NCBI RefSeq assembly: GCF_045032955.1
Contig: NZ_JBJFZU010000008.1
Span: 1-64,000, forward strand
Reading direction: 5' to 3'
DNA length: 64,000 nucleotides
Origin: Ornithinicoccus sp045032955
GTDB lineage: Bacteria > Actinomycetota > Actinomycetes > Actinomycetales > Dermatophilaceae
The translations under genes were made by a program, and so were the position numbers. Under the pieces are notes generated by a model. The model had not been told where the DNA came from, did not search any database, and saw only the letters and a list, made by a program, of their open reading frames with translations. Positions 17,064 through 25,520 of this stretch are shown in pieces; position 1 is the first letter of the stretch; every line of letters starts with the position of its first letter.

Positions 17064-17639
17064 GTGAGCACCAGCACGAGCACCACCGTCGACGCCCAGT
17101 GGGTGGCCGAGCGCCGCGCCGCCGGGGCGGACCTGCTCATCCTGGACGTCCGGACACCCGCCGAGTTCGAGTCCTCCCACATCGAGGGCTCGTACAACGT
17201 CCCCCTGGACACCCTGAAGGAGCACCGGGCCGACATCGCCCGGCACCTGGACACGGACGTGGTGCTGGTGTGCCGCTCCGGTGCCCGCGCCGAGCAGGCG
17301 GACGCCAGCCTGAGCGCAGCCGGCACCGAGAACCTGCACGTGCTCCGCGGTGGTATGGGCGCCTGGGAGAGCTCCGGTCAGCGGGTCGTCCGTGGGGCGC
17401 AGCGCTGGGAGCTGGAGCGCCAGGTCCGGCTGGTCGCCGGGGGCATCGTCCTGGGCAGCATCCTCACCAGCACCGTCCTCCCGGCCGCCAAGTGGGTGGC
17501 CGGTGGCATCGGTGCCGGACTCACCTTCGCCGCGCTGAGCAACACCTGCGCCATGGGCATGATGCTCTCAACGCTGCCCTACAACCGGGTGCAGGGGTCC
17601 GACCCGGAGCAGCTCCTCGCCCAGCTCACCGGACGCTGA
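17064..17639 (+). CDS. Rhodanese-like protein with DUF2892 membrane tail
   Basis: 191 residues. Residues 1-115 form a rhodanese domain with catalytic Cys in VVLVCRSGARAEQA. Residues 125-178 hold two hydrophobic segments (VAGGIVLGSILTSTVL and AAKWVAGGIGAGLTFAALS), as in YgaP-type inner-membrane sulfurtransferases. The GTG start has a GAGGAG site. It is followed 6 bp later by a TauE exporter, consistent with sulfane-sulfur detoxification coupled to sulfite or thiosulfate export. Confidence 0.88.
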   Translation: MSTSTSTTVDAQWVAERRAAGADLLILDVRTPAEFESSHIEGSYNVPLDTLKEHRADIARHLDTDVVLVCRSGARAEQADASLSAAGTENLHVLRGGMGAWESSGQRVVRGAQRWELERQVRLVAGGIVLGSILTSTVLPAAKWVAGGIGAGLTFAALSNTCAMGMMLSTLPYNRVQGSDPEQLLAQLTGR

Positions 17640-17645
17640 CCGACC

Positions 17646-18410
17646 GTGCTGATCATCGTCCTGGCCCTCGCCGTCCTGGTGGGGGTCACCCTGGGCCTGC
17701 TCGGGGGCGGCGGCTCCATCCTGATGGTGCCCCTCTTGGTGTACGTCGCCGGGATGGAGACCAAGGAGGCGATCGCCACCTCGCTGCTGGTGGTCGGCGT
17801 GACCAGCGCGGTGGGCGCGGTCTCGCACGCCCGGGCGCACCGGGTCCGGTGGCGCACCGGCCTGGTCTTCGGGGTGGCCGGCATGGTCGGGGCGTATGCC
17901 GGTGGCCGGGTCGCGGCCTACGTGCCCGCCCAGTGGTTGCTCCTCGGCTTCGCCGCGATGATGCTCGCCACCGCCGTCGCCATGCTGCGGCCCCGTCGGG
18001 ACGTGGACCCGGCGACGGTGCACGACCGGTTGCCTGTCGCCCGGGTCGTGCTGGACGGACTGGTGGTCGGTCTGGTGACCGGGCTGGTGGGCGCGGGCGG
18101 CGGCTTCCTCGTGGTGCCGGCGCTGGCACTGCTCGGCGGGCTGTCGATGCCGGTGGCGATCGGCACCTCGCTGGTGGTGATCGCGATGAAGTCGGCGGCC
18201 GGTCTCGGCGGCTACCTGGCCTCGGTGCAGATCGACTGGGCGACGGCCGGTGCGGTCACCGCCGCAGCCGTCCTCGGTGCCCTGCTGGGCGGGCCGCTCG
18301 CGGGGCGGATCGCCCCCGACCGCCTGCGTACCCTGTTCGGCTGGTTCGTGCTGGTCATGGCGGTGGTCATCGTGGTCCAGGAGGTCGTCGTCCCCGCCCT
18401 CGGGGGATGA
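17646..18410 (+). CDS. Sulfite exporter TauE/SafE family protein
   Basis: 254 residues from a GTG start. Seven or eight hydrophobic segments are visible, with the two family repeats GLLGGGGSILMVPLLVYVAG and GLVGAGGGFLVVPALALLGG. TauE/SafE proteins export sulfite or organosulfonates. Its position after the rhodanese gene and facing the persulfide-dioxygenase gene suggests that it exports the oxidised sulfur product. Confidence 0.9.
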   Translation: MLIIVLALAVLVGVTLGLLGGGGSILMVPLLVYVAGMETKEAIATSLLVVGVTSAVGAVSHARAHRVRWRTGLVFGVAGMVGAYAGGRVAAYVPAQWLLLGFAAMMLATAVAMLRPRRDVDPATVHDRLPVARVVLDGLVVGLVTGLVGAGGGFLVVPALALLGGLSMPVAIGTSLVVIAMKSAAGLGGYLASVQIDWATAGAVTAAAVLGALLGGPLAGRIAPDRLRTLFGWFVLVMAVVIVVQEVVVPALGG

Positions 18411-18435
18411 GCGTCCCGGCGACCGGGCACCTCGC

Positions 18436-18441
18436 TAGGGT
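18436..18441 (+). promoter_or_regulatory. Leaderless -10 for GntR/UTRA gene
   Basis: TAGGGT lies 7 nt before the ATG at 18449. It supports this start over the ATG at 18407, which overlaps the TauE stop. Confidence 0.4.
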
Positions 18442-18448
18442 GGAGACG

Positions 18449-19186
18449 ATGGCACTGGACAGGACGAGCGGACAGCCCCTCTGGGCGCAGCTGCACACCG
18501 ACCTGCTGCGCCGTCTGGAGGCGGGTGAGTTCACCGCTGGCTTCCCCGCCGAGGGGGAGCTGCGCGAGCAGTACGGCGTGTCCCGGCATACCGTCCGGGA
18601 GGCGCTGCGACGGATCCGGGCGGCGGGCCTGGTCCGCTCGGGTCGGGGGCGGCGCAGCGAGGTGCTGGCCACCACCATCGAGCAGCCGCTGGGCAGCCTG
18701 TACTCCATGTTCGCCGAGGTGGAGGCGCAGGGACTCACCCAGACCAGCACGGTGCTGACCTGCGGCATCACCACCCACCCGCAGGCCGCGGCCTCGCTGG
18801 GCCTGGCGGTGGACGCCGAGCTCTTCGGGCTGGAGCGGCTCCGTCTCGCCGACGGGGTACCGCTGGCGCACGACTGCGTCTGGATGCCGGCCCGGGTCGC
18901 GGGCCTGCTGGTGGGCACCGACTTCAGCCGCACCGCCCTCTACCAGGAGCTGGAGCGGCACGGGGTGCCCCGACCGGACGGCGGCCGCGAGCGGATCACC
19001 GCGACGGTCCTCGACCCGGACCTGGCGCAGCAGCTGCAGGTCCCCTCCCCCGCGGCCGCGCTGCTCATCGAACGGACCGGCACGCTGGCCGGGGAACCCG
19101 TGGAGTGGCGGCGGACGACGGTGCGGGCCGACCGGTACGCACTCACCATGTCCTTCGGGCCCGACGGCTACCAGGTGGGGCGCTAG
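18449..19186 (+). CDS. GntR family regulator with UTRA domain (HutC type)
   Basis: 245 residues. Residues 1-75 hold the winged helix (PLWAQLHTDLLRRLEAGEF, LREQYGVSRHTVREALRRIR). Residues 85-245 form a UTRA ligand-binding domain (PLGSLYSMFAEVEAQG and the C-terminal RRTTVRADRYALTMSFG). The ATG at 18407 would overlap the TauE stop as ATGA and add 14 residues; it is less likely because GntR proteins normally begin just before the winged helix. The ligand is unknown. It may regulate the sulfur module upstream. Confidence 0.85.
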   Translation: MALDRTSGQPLWAQLHTDLLRRLEAGEFTAGFPAEGELREQYGVSRHTVREALRRIRAAGLVRSGRGRRSEVLATTIEQPLGSLYSMFAEVEAQGLTQTSTVLTCGITTHPQAAASLGLAVDAELFGLERLRLADGVPLAHDCVWMPARVAGLLVGTDFSRTALYQELERHGVPRPDGGRERITATVLDPDLAQQLQVPSPAAALLIERTGTLAGEPVEWRRTTVRADRYALTMSFGPDGYQVGR

Positions 19187-19190
19187 CGCG

Positions 19191-19790
19191 TCAGCGTTCG
19201 TCGACGTCCACCCCGGTGGCCAGGTCCCCGCACTCCACCAGCGCGGGTCGTGCCCGGCGCAGGTAGGAGCGGGCCCCGGCGTCGCCGCGGCTGTCGCCGA
19301 GCACCGCCTGCCAGTGCCGCTGCCCCAGCAGCACCGGGTGCCCCGGCACGCCCTGGTATGCCGCCCGCGCCAGGCTGTCGGCCCCGGACGGGTCCGCCGC
19401 GCCCAGCACCCGGGCGACCACCTCGGGTCCGACGTCCGGCAGGTCTACCAGGTGCACCAGGGCAGCCGTGGGGACGGCGCGACCCCGGGCCACCAACGAG
19501 GTGAGGCCCGCGGCCAGGGACGCCCCCATCCCCTCCTGCCAGGTGCCGCAGAAGGTGGTCCCCACCCGGTCGTCGGACCCGAAGGCAGAGGCCAGGACCC
19601 CGTCCACCTCCTCGGCCTGCGCCCCGGTCACGACCAGCACGTCGCCGCACCCGCCGTCCAGCAGCGCCCGCGCCGCGGTCACCGCCCAGGCCTGGCCGTC
19701 GGGGGCGGCCAGGGCCTTGGGACCGCCGTAGCGGCGGCCCGCACCGGCGGCCAGCAGGAGTCCGGTCAGGCGAGCGGTCGGCATACCCAT
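19191..19790 (-). CDS. MocA/MobA-like nucleotidyltransferase
   Basis: 199 residues. The NTP-transferase signature GLLLAAGAGRRYGGPKALA at residues 10-28 and the metal-binding VHLVDLPDVG are present. Members add CMP or GMP to molybdopterin, or activate other phosphates. The molybdenum hydroxylase genes 4 kb away make a cytidylyltransferase role (MocA) the best guess, since xanthine-oxidase-family enzymes use the MCD cofactor. ATG at 19790 (MGMPTARL) is chosen; an in-frame ATG at 19784 is possible. It is convergent with the GntR gene, 4 bp apart. Confidence 0.8.
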   Translation of the reverse strand: MGMPTARLTGLLLAAGAGRRYGGPKALAAPDGQAWAVTAARALLDGGCGDVLVVTGAQAEEVDGVLASAFGSDDRVGTTFCGTWQEGMGASLAAGLTSLVARGRAVPTAALVHLVDLPDVGPEVVARVLGAADPSGADSLARAAYQGVPGHPVLLGQRHWQAVLGDSRGDAGARSYLRRARPALVECGDLATGVDVDER

Positions 19791-19829
19791 GCCTGCCAGT
19801 GTGCCTGCCGGTGGGCCATGATGAGGACC

Positions 19830-20216
19830 ATGAGCATCGTGGTGGATCTCGCCGAGCTGGCCAGGGCGCTGTCCCGGCACCCGACCGCCTACCTGCTGCT
19901 CAGCGGTGACGAGCGGCCGCACGTCGGTGAGGTCGAGGCGCGGATGGAGCCGGGGTCGACGAGCGTGGTGCTCGGGCACCCGGGGCGGACGGCCCGGCGG
20001 GTCCTGGACGAGCGGCCGGCGGTGACGCTGCTGCTGCCGCCCTACGAGAAGGACGGGTACAGCCTGGTGGTGGACGGCACCGCCGCCCTGGTGGGCGAGG
20101 AGATCCATGTCCGGCCCAGCCATGCCGTGCTGCACCGCCGTCCGAGACCAGACCCCGGCTCGGTACCGCCCTCCTCGGCCACCGGGTGCGCCGGCGACTG
20201 CCACCCGCTTCCGTGA
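19830..20216 (+). CDS. PPOX-class (pyridoxamine 5'-phosphate oxidase-like) protein
   Basis: 128 residues. The sequence MSIVVDLAELARALSRHPTA, YLLLSGDERPHVGEVEARM, and the segment ending GYSLVVDGTAALVGEEIHV resemble the split-barrel flavin-binding PPOX family. The Pro-rich C-terminal 15 residues look unstructured. An in-frame ATG exists four codons upstream at 19818. The 3' end overlaps the pentapeptide gene as GTGA, so the two are probably co-translated. Cofactor and substrate are unknown. Confidence 0.7.
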   Translation: MSIVVDLAELARALSRHPTAYLLLSGDERPHVGEVEARMEPGSTSVVLGHPGRTARRVLDERPAVTLLLPPYEKDGYSLVVDGTAALVGEEIHVRPSHAVLHRRPRPDPGSVPPSSATGCAGDCHPLP

Positions 20217-20806
20217 CCGACGTCGAGGGTCAGACCTTCCTGGACGAGGACTGGTACGGGCGGGCGATCGAGGGCGGCTCCTGGACGGACTGCTTGTTCC
20301 GGGAGGTGGACCTGACCGAGGTGCTGACCTCCGGGGCCCGCTTCCAGGAGTGCACCTTCGACCGCTGCCGGCTCAATGCCTCGGAGCACCGGCGGACCGC
20401 GTTCACCGCGTGCACCTTCACCGACACCTCGTTCTTCGACGCGACCCTGGAGGGCTGCCGGATGGACGGCAGCAGCTTCAGCGGCTGCGACCTGCGACCG
20501 CTGACCGTCACCGGAGGGTCGTGGTGGGGCGTCTCCCTGACCGGAGCCGTGCTGGGCGGCCTCGACCTGGCCGGACTCCGGCTGGTCGAGGCGGACCTCG
20601 CCGAGGCCGACCTGCGGCAGGCCTCGCTGCGGGACTGCGACCTCAGCGGCGCCCGGCTGCGCTCCGCCCGGCTCGACGGCGCGGACCTGCGCGGCGCGCA
20701 CCTGCTGGGGGCCGACCTGGGCGCGGTGTCGGTGCGCGGCACCCGGCTGGACCTGGCCGGTGCCCTGGCGCTGGCGGAGTCGCTCGGTGCCCGCGTCGAG
20801 ACCTGA
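20213..20806 (+). CDS. Pentapeptide repeat protein
   Basis: 197 residues with A(D/N)LxX-type repeats across residues 35-185, clearest in ADLAEADLRQASLRDCDLSG and ARLDGADLRGAHLLGADLG. These form a right-handed quadrilateral beta helix. Some members mimic DNA and protect gyrase; most are uncharacterised. The GTG at 20213 overlaps the upstream stop by 4 bp. A longer frame begins at 20186 but would overlap more. Function unknown. Confidence 0.85.
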   Translation: MTDVEGQTFLDEDWYGRAIEGGSWTDCLFREVDLTEVLTSGARFQECTFDRCRLNASEHRRTAFTACTFTDTSFFDATLEGCRMDGSSFSGCDLRPLTVTGGSWWGVSLTGAVLGGLDLAGLRLVEADLAEADLRQASLRDCDLSGARLRSARLDGADLRGAHLLGADLGAVSVRGTRLDLAGALALAESLGARVET

Positions 20807-20830
20807 GGCGGGCAGGGGCGCCCGGGCCAG

Positions 20831-20836
20831 TAGCGT
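20831..20836 (+). promoter_or_regulatory. Leaderless -10 for XRE-cupin gene
   Basis: TAGCGT lies 6 nt before the ATG at 20843. Confidence 0.45.
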
Positions 20837-20842
20837 GGGCCC

Positions 20843-21388
20843 ATGATCGGCCCCCGCCTGCGAGAGCTGCGCGTCACCCGCGGCCTGTCCCTGCGCCGGC
20901 TCGCCGCCGAGACCGGGCTCTCCGCCACCCTGCTCAGCCAGATCGAACGGGGCGTGACCAACCCCAGCCTGAAGTCGCTGCGGCTGCTGGCCGGGTACTT
21001 CGGCCAGTCGATCTCGACCCTCTTCCAGGAGGAGCCCGAGGTGCTCGGCGGCACCAGCAGCGTGACGACACCGGGTCACCGCGCCCTGATCCAGGTGCCC
21101 AGCGGCCGGGCCCGCTACGAGCGGCTCACCCAGGGCAACGGACAGCTCGAGGTGCTGCTGGGGACGCTGCACCCCGGTGAGGCCTCCAGCGAGGAGCGGT
21201 GGAGCCACGAGGCGGTGGAGTGCGCCTACGTGCTCCGCGGCGAGCTGACGGTGGAGCTGGGCGAGGAGACCCTCGTGCTCGAGGCCGGGCACGCCATCAC
21301 CCTGCGCTCGACCATCCCGCACCGCTACCTCAACACCGGAGACGTGGTGACCGAGTTCCACGTCTCGGTCACCCCACCGACCCCCTGA
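20843..21388 (+). CDS. XRE-family regulator with C-terminal cupin domain
   Basis: 181 residues. Residues 5-60 form the helix-turn-helix (LRELRVTRGLSLRRLAAETG, SATLLSQIERGVTNPSLKSL). Residues 105-178 form a cupin (HEAVECAYVLRGELTVELGE, HAITLRSTIPHRYLNTG). This architecture, as in PuuR, senses small metabolites and often controls adjacent catabolic operons. It is convergent with the peptide-utilisation operon, 9 bp apart, and is its most plausible local regulator (inference). Confidence 0.88.
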   Translation: MIGPRLRELRVTRGLSLRRLAAETGLSATLLSQIERGVTNPSLKSLRLLAGYFGQSISTLFQEEPEVLGGTSSVTTPGHRALIQVPSGRARYERLTQGNGQLEVLLGTLHPGEASSEERWSHEAVECAYVLRGELTVELGEETLVLEAGHAITLRSTIPHRYLNTGDVVTEFHVSVTPPTP

Positions 21389-21397
21389 GGGGGCGGC

Positions 21398-22666
21398 TCA
21401 CCGACCAGCGCCGGCCAGCCGGGTCAGCGAGGCGGCGATCTCGTCCAGCGCCTGGGTCATCCGGGCCGGATCCCGGTAGCAGCCGTGCACCAGCCGGATG
21501 TGTCCGGCGCCGGAGGCCCCGTAGGGGGCACCGCTGTTGACCGAGACACGGGCGTCGCGCAGCAGGTGGTCGGCGACGACGTCGCCCCCGCCCAGCGCGG
21601 AGACGTCGACCCAGGACAGGTAGCCGCTCTCCGGCACCTGCAGGCGCACCCCCGGCACCCGGCCCAGCCGGTCCACCACCTCGTGCCGGCGGGCCTCGAA
21701 GTCCAGGTGGCGTCGCTGCAGCGCCGCCTCGTCCAGCAGGGCCGCCCGCGCCGCCGCCTGGGCGGCGGTGTTGGTGGCACCGACGACGTTGACGGCTGTT
21801 CCGTAGAGGCTGTCGAGCAGGGTGTCCGGGCCCACCACGTAACCGACCCGCAGCCCGCTGAGGCCGTGCCCCTTGGAGAACGAGAAGACGGTCAGCGTGC
21901 GCTCCCACAGACCGGGCAGCGAGGCCGGGGTGGTGAACCCCTCCGTGGTGAAGACGAAGTCCTCGAAGGCCTGGTCGCAGACCAGGACCAGGTCGTGCTC
22001 CACGACCACGTCGCGCAGACCCTCCAGCACCTCCCGGGTGAAGACCGTGGTGGTGGGGTTGTTCGGGTGGGTCAGCACCACCATCCTGGTCCGCGCCGTC
22101 ACGGCCGCGCGCAGGGCCGCCAGATCCAGCTGCCACCCGGCCTCCGGGTCCAGCGGGACCGGCACTGCGACCGCCCCGAGCAGCGCGCAGTTGCTCGCGT
22201 TCGAGGGGTAGGAGGGGTCCGGCACCAGCACCTCGTCACCGGGGTCGAGCAGGGCCGCCATCGCGAAGTAGAGACCCGCGTCCGAGCCGGGGGTGACGAT
22301 GACGTTGCGGCGGGGGTCCACGGTGAGGTCGTTGCGCTCGCGGCACTTGACCGCGATCGCCTCCCGCAGCCGTTCGTCACCGATCGGCAGCGTGTAGTGG
22401 GCCGTGCCGGGGTCGTCGAGGGAGGCACTCAGGGCACCGCGCACGGCCGGAGAGAGGGCCGGGTCGGGGAACCAGGGGTCGGCCCAGGAGAGGATGGCAT
22501 ACCCCTGCTCGCGCAGCCGGGCGACGCCGTCGCCCACGTCCGCCTTGGTCACCTCGGCGAACAACCCGCCCTGCATCGCGGCGAACCGGGTGTTCGTCCT
22601 CGGCTCGGTGACGGCGTCCGTCCCGGTGGTGGCTCCGCTCATCCCTGCTCCTGTATCGGTCGTCAT
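21398..22666 (-). CDS. Pyridoxal-phosphate aminotransferase, class I/II
   Basis: 422 residues. The fold I signatures are TPGSDAGLYFAMAALLDPGD, VLTHPNNPTTTVF, the VLVCDQAFEDFVF aspartate site, and the PLP lysine in TVFSFSKGHGLSGLRVGYV. It is last in the operon, coupled to the amidohydrolase by ATGA at 22663-22666. An in-frame ATG follows at 22642. It probably transaminates amino acids released by the operon's peptidases (inference). Confidence 0.88.
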   Translation of the reverse strand: MTTDTGAGMSGATTGTDAVTEPRTNTRFAAMQGGLFAEVTKADVGDGVARLREQGYAILSWADPWFPDPALSPAVRGALSASLDDPGTAHYTLPIGDERLREAIAVKCRERNDLTVDPRRNVIVTPGSDAGLYFAMAALLDPGDEVLVPDPSYPSNASNCALLGAVAVPVPLDPEAGWQLDLAALRAAVTARTRMVVLTHPNNPTTTVFTREVLEGLRDVVVEHDLVLVCDQAFEDFVFTTEGFTTPASLPGLWERTLTVFSFSKGHGLSGLRVGYVVGPDTLLDSLYGTAVNVVGATNTAAQAAARAALLDEAALQRRHLDFEARRHEVVDRLGRVPGVRLQVPESGYLSWVDVSALGGGDVVADHLLRDARVSVNSGAPYGASGAGHIRLVHGCYRDPARMTQALDEIAASLTRLAGAGR

Positions 22667-23910
22667 GTCGTGCCCCAGGCGCCGAGCTCGTCGTGGTCGT
22701 CGCGGACCACCCGGCCGCCGGAGACCACCGCGCGCAGCCCGCGCAGCGCGGAGACGTCGGTGGACGGGTCGTCCTCGATCAGCACCAGGTCGGCCGGTGA
22801 GCCGGGCAGCAACCTGCCCAGACCGGGCGCGCCCAGCCACTCGGCGGCCCGGCTGGTGGCCGAGCGCAGCACCTCGCGGGCGCTCATCCCCGCCTCCTGC
22901 ATGAGCTCCATCTCCCGCACCGTCGCGGTGGTGCCCTCGAAGGGGGCGTAGGGCGGCATGTCCGAGCCCATCACGATCCGGACCCCGGCCGCGACCGCCC
23001 GCTGCAGGGTCGCCCAGTGCTCGGGTCCCGCCGAGAGCGCGCGGTCGATCATCCACTGCGGGACCTCGTGCAGCTCGAAGAAGTCACGGCACCGGCTGAC
23101 GCTGATCGTGGGTACGTACCAGGTACCGCGCTCGACCATCATCGCGATGGTCTCCTCGTCCAGGCTGTAGCCGTGCTCGACGCCGTCGAGGCCGAGGGCC
23201 AGCGCCGCCCGCACCGTCTCTGAGGAGCCCGCGTGCGCGGTGACCTGCTTGCCCCAGGCGTGCGCGGTGTCGATCACCGCGGCCAGCTCGGCGTCGGTGA
23301 GCTGGGGGGTGTCGATGTCCTCGTGCTCCCCGGCGATGCCGCCGGAGATGCAGACCTTGACCAGGTCCGCGCCGGCGCGCAGCTGCAGCCGGGTCGCCCT
23401 GGCGAAGCCGTCCGCGCCGTCCGCCTCCAGGGCGTCGGCCTCCCAGCCGTGGCCACCGGTGCAGCACAGGGCGTGCCCGGCGGTGAACAGCCGCGGCCCG
23501 GGGACCGCGCCGCGCCGGATGGCAGCACGCAGCGTCATGTCGAGGTAGCGGCTCTCGCCGACCAGCCGGGCCGTGGTCACCCCGGCCCGCAGGGTCCGGG
23601 CCGCCGAGTCGGCCATCACCAGCACGGTCTGGGCGTCGTCCTCGGTGTCCCATCCCTGGGACATGGCCCCCGGCAGCGCCAGGCCGAGGTGGACGTGCAT
23701 GTTGATCAGCCCGGGGAGGGCGTACCCGGTGGCCCGCACCTCGCGTGGCGGCGGGTCGGTGCCGGGGAGGGTCTCCATGACGTCGGCGCGCGAGCCCACC
23801 GCGGCCACCGTCCCGTCCGGGTCGACGAGCAGCGCGTCGCCGAGCTCGGTGCCGGTCTCCGGGTCCAGCACGACGGGCCCGTGCAGCAGCAGGGCGGGGT
23901 GGTCGGTCAT
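22663..23910 (-). CDS. Amidohydrolase family metal-dependent hydrolase
   Basis: 415 residues. Metal ligands are seen as NMHVHLGLALPG (HxH), KVCISGGIAG with a likely bridging Lys, VTAHAGSSETV, GLDGVEHGYSL and VMGSDMPPYAP (Asp). The pattern is that of imidazolonepropionase/Xaa-Pro dipeptidase-like amidohydrolases. ATGA overlaps at both ends tie it into the operon. In this setting it may act on cyclic or proline-containing dipeptides, which is inference. Confidence 0.85.
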   Translation of the reverse strand: MTDHPALLLHGPVVLDPETGTELGDALLVDPDGTVAAVGSRADVMETLPGTDPPPREVRATGYALPGLINMHVHLGLALPGAMSQGWDTEDDAQTVLVMADSAARTLRAGVTTARLVGESRYLDMTLRAAIRRGAVPGPRLFTAGHALCCTGGHGWEADALEADGADGFARATRLQLRAGADLVKVCISGGIAGEHEDIDTPQLTDAELAAVIDTAHAWGKQVTAHAGSSETVRAALALGLDGVEHGYSLDEETIAMMVERGTWYVPTISVSRCRDFFELHEVPQWMIDRALSAGPEHWATLQRAVAAGVRIVMGSDMPPYAPFEGTTATVREMELMQEAGMSAREVLRSATSRAAEWLGAPGLGRLLPGSPADLVLIEDDPSTDVSALRGLRAVVSGGRVVRDDHDELGAWGTT

Positions 23911-25520
23911 CGGCTCTCTCCGTCCAGGACCGCGCCGAGCAGCGAGGTCGGGGGTGACCCGTGCGCGAGCACGGCGTCGTGGAAGCGTCCCAGCGAGGTG
24001 AAGCGCGCCTGGTGCCGGGCCCGCAGGTCGTGCAGGGCGTTGCGGCCAAGCACGTAGGTGGAGGGGTAGGTGGGGTTGTCGTGCCGGGTGTACCGGTCGA
24101 CCTCTCCCCCGGCCATGTGCGGGTCCATCCCGGTCCGCTCCTCGAGCAGCGCGACCGCCTCGGCCTTGCTGAGCCTGCCCGTGTGCAGCCCCGTGTCGAT
24201 CACCAGGCGCAGGCACCGCCACAGCCAGTTGCGGCGGGCGAAGAGGGCCTGGTCGTCGTGCCCGAAGACCGTCTCGGTGAGCACGTCCTCCACGTACAGC
24301 CCCCACCCCTCCACGAAGAGCGGGGTGCGGAAGAACCGGAGGAAGGAGTCCCGGTCCGTGCCGAGCTGGTGGTGCACGGACTGCAGATGGTGGCCGGGGT
24401 AGGTCTCGTGGCCGACGATCGAGCGGATGAAGGTCGGGCAGTTGTCCCGCTCGTGCCCGGCGACCCGCTCCGGGCCCGCCGTCAGGTCCGCGGGGGTGAT
24501 CAGGAAGAGGCTGGTGCGGTCCGGGGAGTAGGGCGCGACGGTGCGCATCTCGCCCAGCGGGAGCCCGGCCCGGCGGAACTCCGGCAGCGGTGCGACCAGG
24601 CACCGCTGGTCGTCATGGACGGTGGCCAGGTCCTGCTCCAGGGTGAGCTCCCGGGCCCGGGCCGTCTCGGCGCGGTAGCTGGTCAGGAAGTGCTCGGCCG
24701 GGGTCCGCTCCGCCTTGAGCCGGGCCACCTGCTCGGCCCACGGTGTGTGCGGGTCGCGGTGGCGTGCCATCACGGTGAGCGACTCCTGGGCCGCGGCCAC
24801 CTCCTGCCAGCCCTGCTCCCAGAGCTGCTCGGGGCTCAGGTCCAGGCAGTGGTAGCGCGTCAGCAGGTGGGCGAAGACGTCCTGCCCGACCTGCCAGCGT
24901 CCGCGCCCGTCCTGGGTCAGCAGCCGGACCCGCTGCACGAGACGCTCGAGCGCCGCGCAGGCCTCGTCACGGAGCCTGCGTGCCCGGCTCGCCGTGACCT
25001 CGTCCAGGGGCTGGTCGACCGCGTCCAGGCCCTGGCCCAGCAGGACCCCCAGGCCGGCGGCCGCCGGGAGGGTCATCACCGCCCAGTCCCGCGGGACTTC
25101 CTGCGGGTCGAGGGTGCGGGCACCCGCGGTGAGGAAGGTGGCGCAGTCCTCCAGCAGCTGCAGGTATGCCCGCCGGTAGGTGTCGTCGTCCAGGCGGGAG
25201 GTGTCCAGGGCGTCCAGCGCCCCGCCCACGGACTCGACGTACCAGTAGGGCGCCCGCTCCCAGGGTCGGGCGTGCTCCAGCTCCACCTGGCGCAGGTGCA
25301 CCTCGGCGCGGATGCACCCCTGCTCCAGCCAGGTGTGGCTGCCCACCGGCGCGGTCGGCTCCCGGTCCCACCCGGACAGGGTGGCGGCCAGGTCCTGGTA
25401 TGCCCCGGGGTCGGTGGCCGGCAGCCCCAGGCCGGGCGCCCCGGTGGCCGGGTCGAGGACCCCGGCGGACCGGCCGGTGTTGGGGTCGGCCGCGACCAGC
25501 AGCTCCGCCAGCTCATGCAT
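23907..25520 (-). CDS. DUF885 protein (putative metallopeptidase), copy 2
   Basis: 537 residues. The DUF885 zinc-peptidase-like motif is GHETYPGHHLQSVHH, followed by VEGWGLYVEDVL, corresponding to an HExxxGHH site and a downstream Glu. DUF885 proteins are uncharacterised, but the motif suggests a gluzincin-like peptidase. The start overlaps the preceding DUF885 gene by 8 bp. The two proteins are diverged paralogues in tandem. No signal peptide is present, so it is cytoplasmic. Confidence 0.85.
   Translation of the reverse strand: MHELAELLVAADPNTGRSAGVLDPATGAPGLGLPATDPGAYQDLAATLSGWDREPTAPVGSHTWLEQGCIRAEVHLRQVELEHARPWERAPYWYVESVGGALDALDTSRLDDDTYRRAYLQLLEDCATFLTAGARTLDPQEVPRDWAVMTLPAAAGLGVLLGQGLDAVDQPLDEVTASRARRLRDEACAALERLVQRVRLLTQDGRGRWQVGQDVFAHLLTRYHCLDLSPEQLWEQGWQEVAAAQESLTVMARHRDPHTPWAEQVARLKAERTPAEHFLTSYRAETARARELTLEQDLATVHDDQRCLVAPLPEFRRAGLPLGEMRTVAPYSPDRTSLFLITPADLTAGPERVAGHERDNCPTFIRSIVGHETYPGHHLQSVHHQLGTDRDSFLRFFRTPLFVEGWGLYVEDVLTETVFGHDDQALFARRNWLWRCLRLVIDTGLHTGRLSKAEAVALLEERTGMDPHMAGGEVDRYTRHDNPTYPSTYVLGRNALHDLRARHQARFTSLGRFHDAVLAHGSPPTSLLGAVLDGESR

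Noticed and set aside
21381..21393. CCCCC-TGA-GGGGG as terminator between the XRE-cupin and aminotransferase genes
   Set aside because: The stem is only 5 bp with a 3-base loop and is expected by chance at this base composition.
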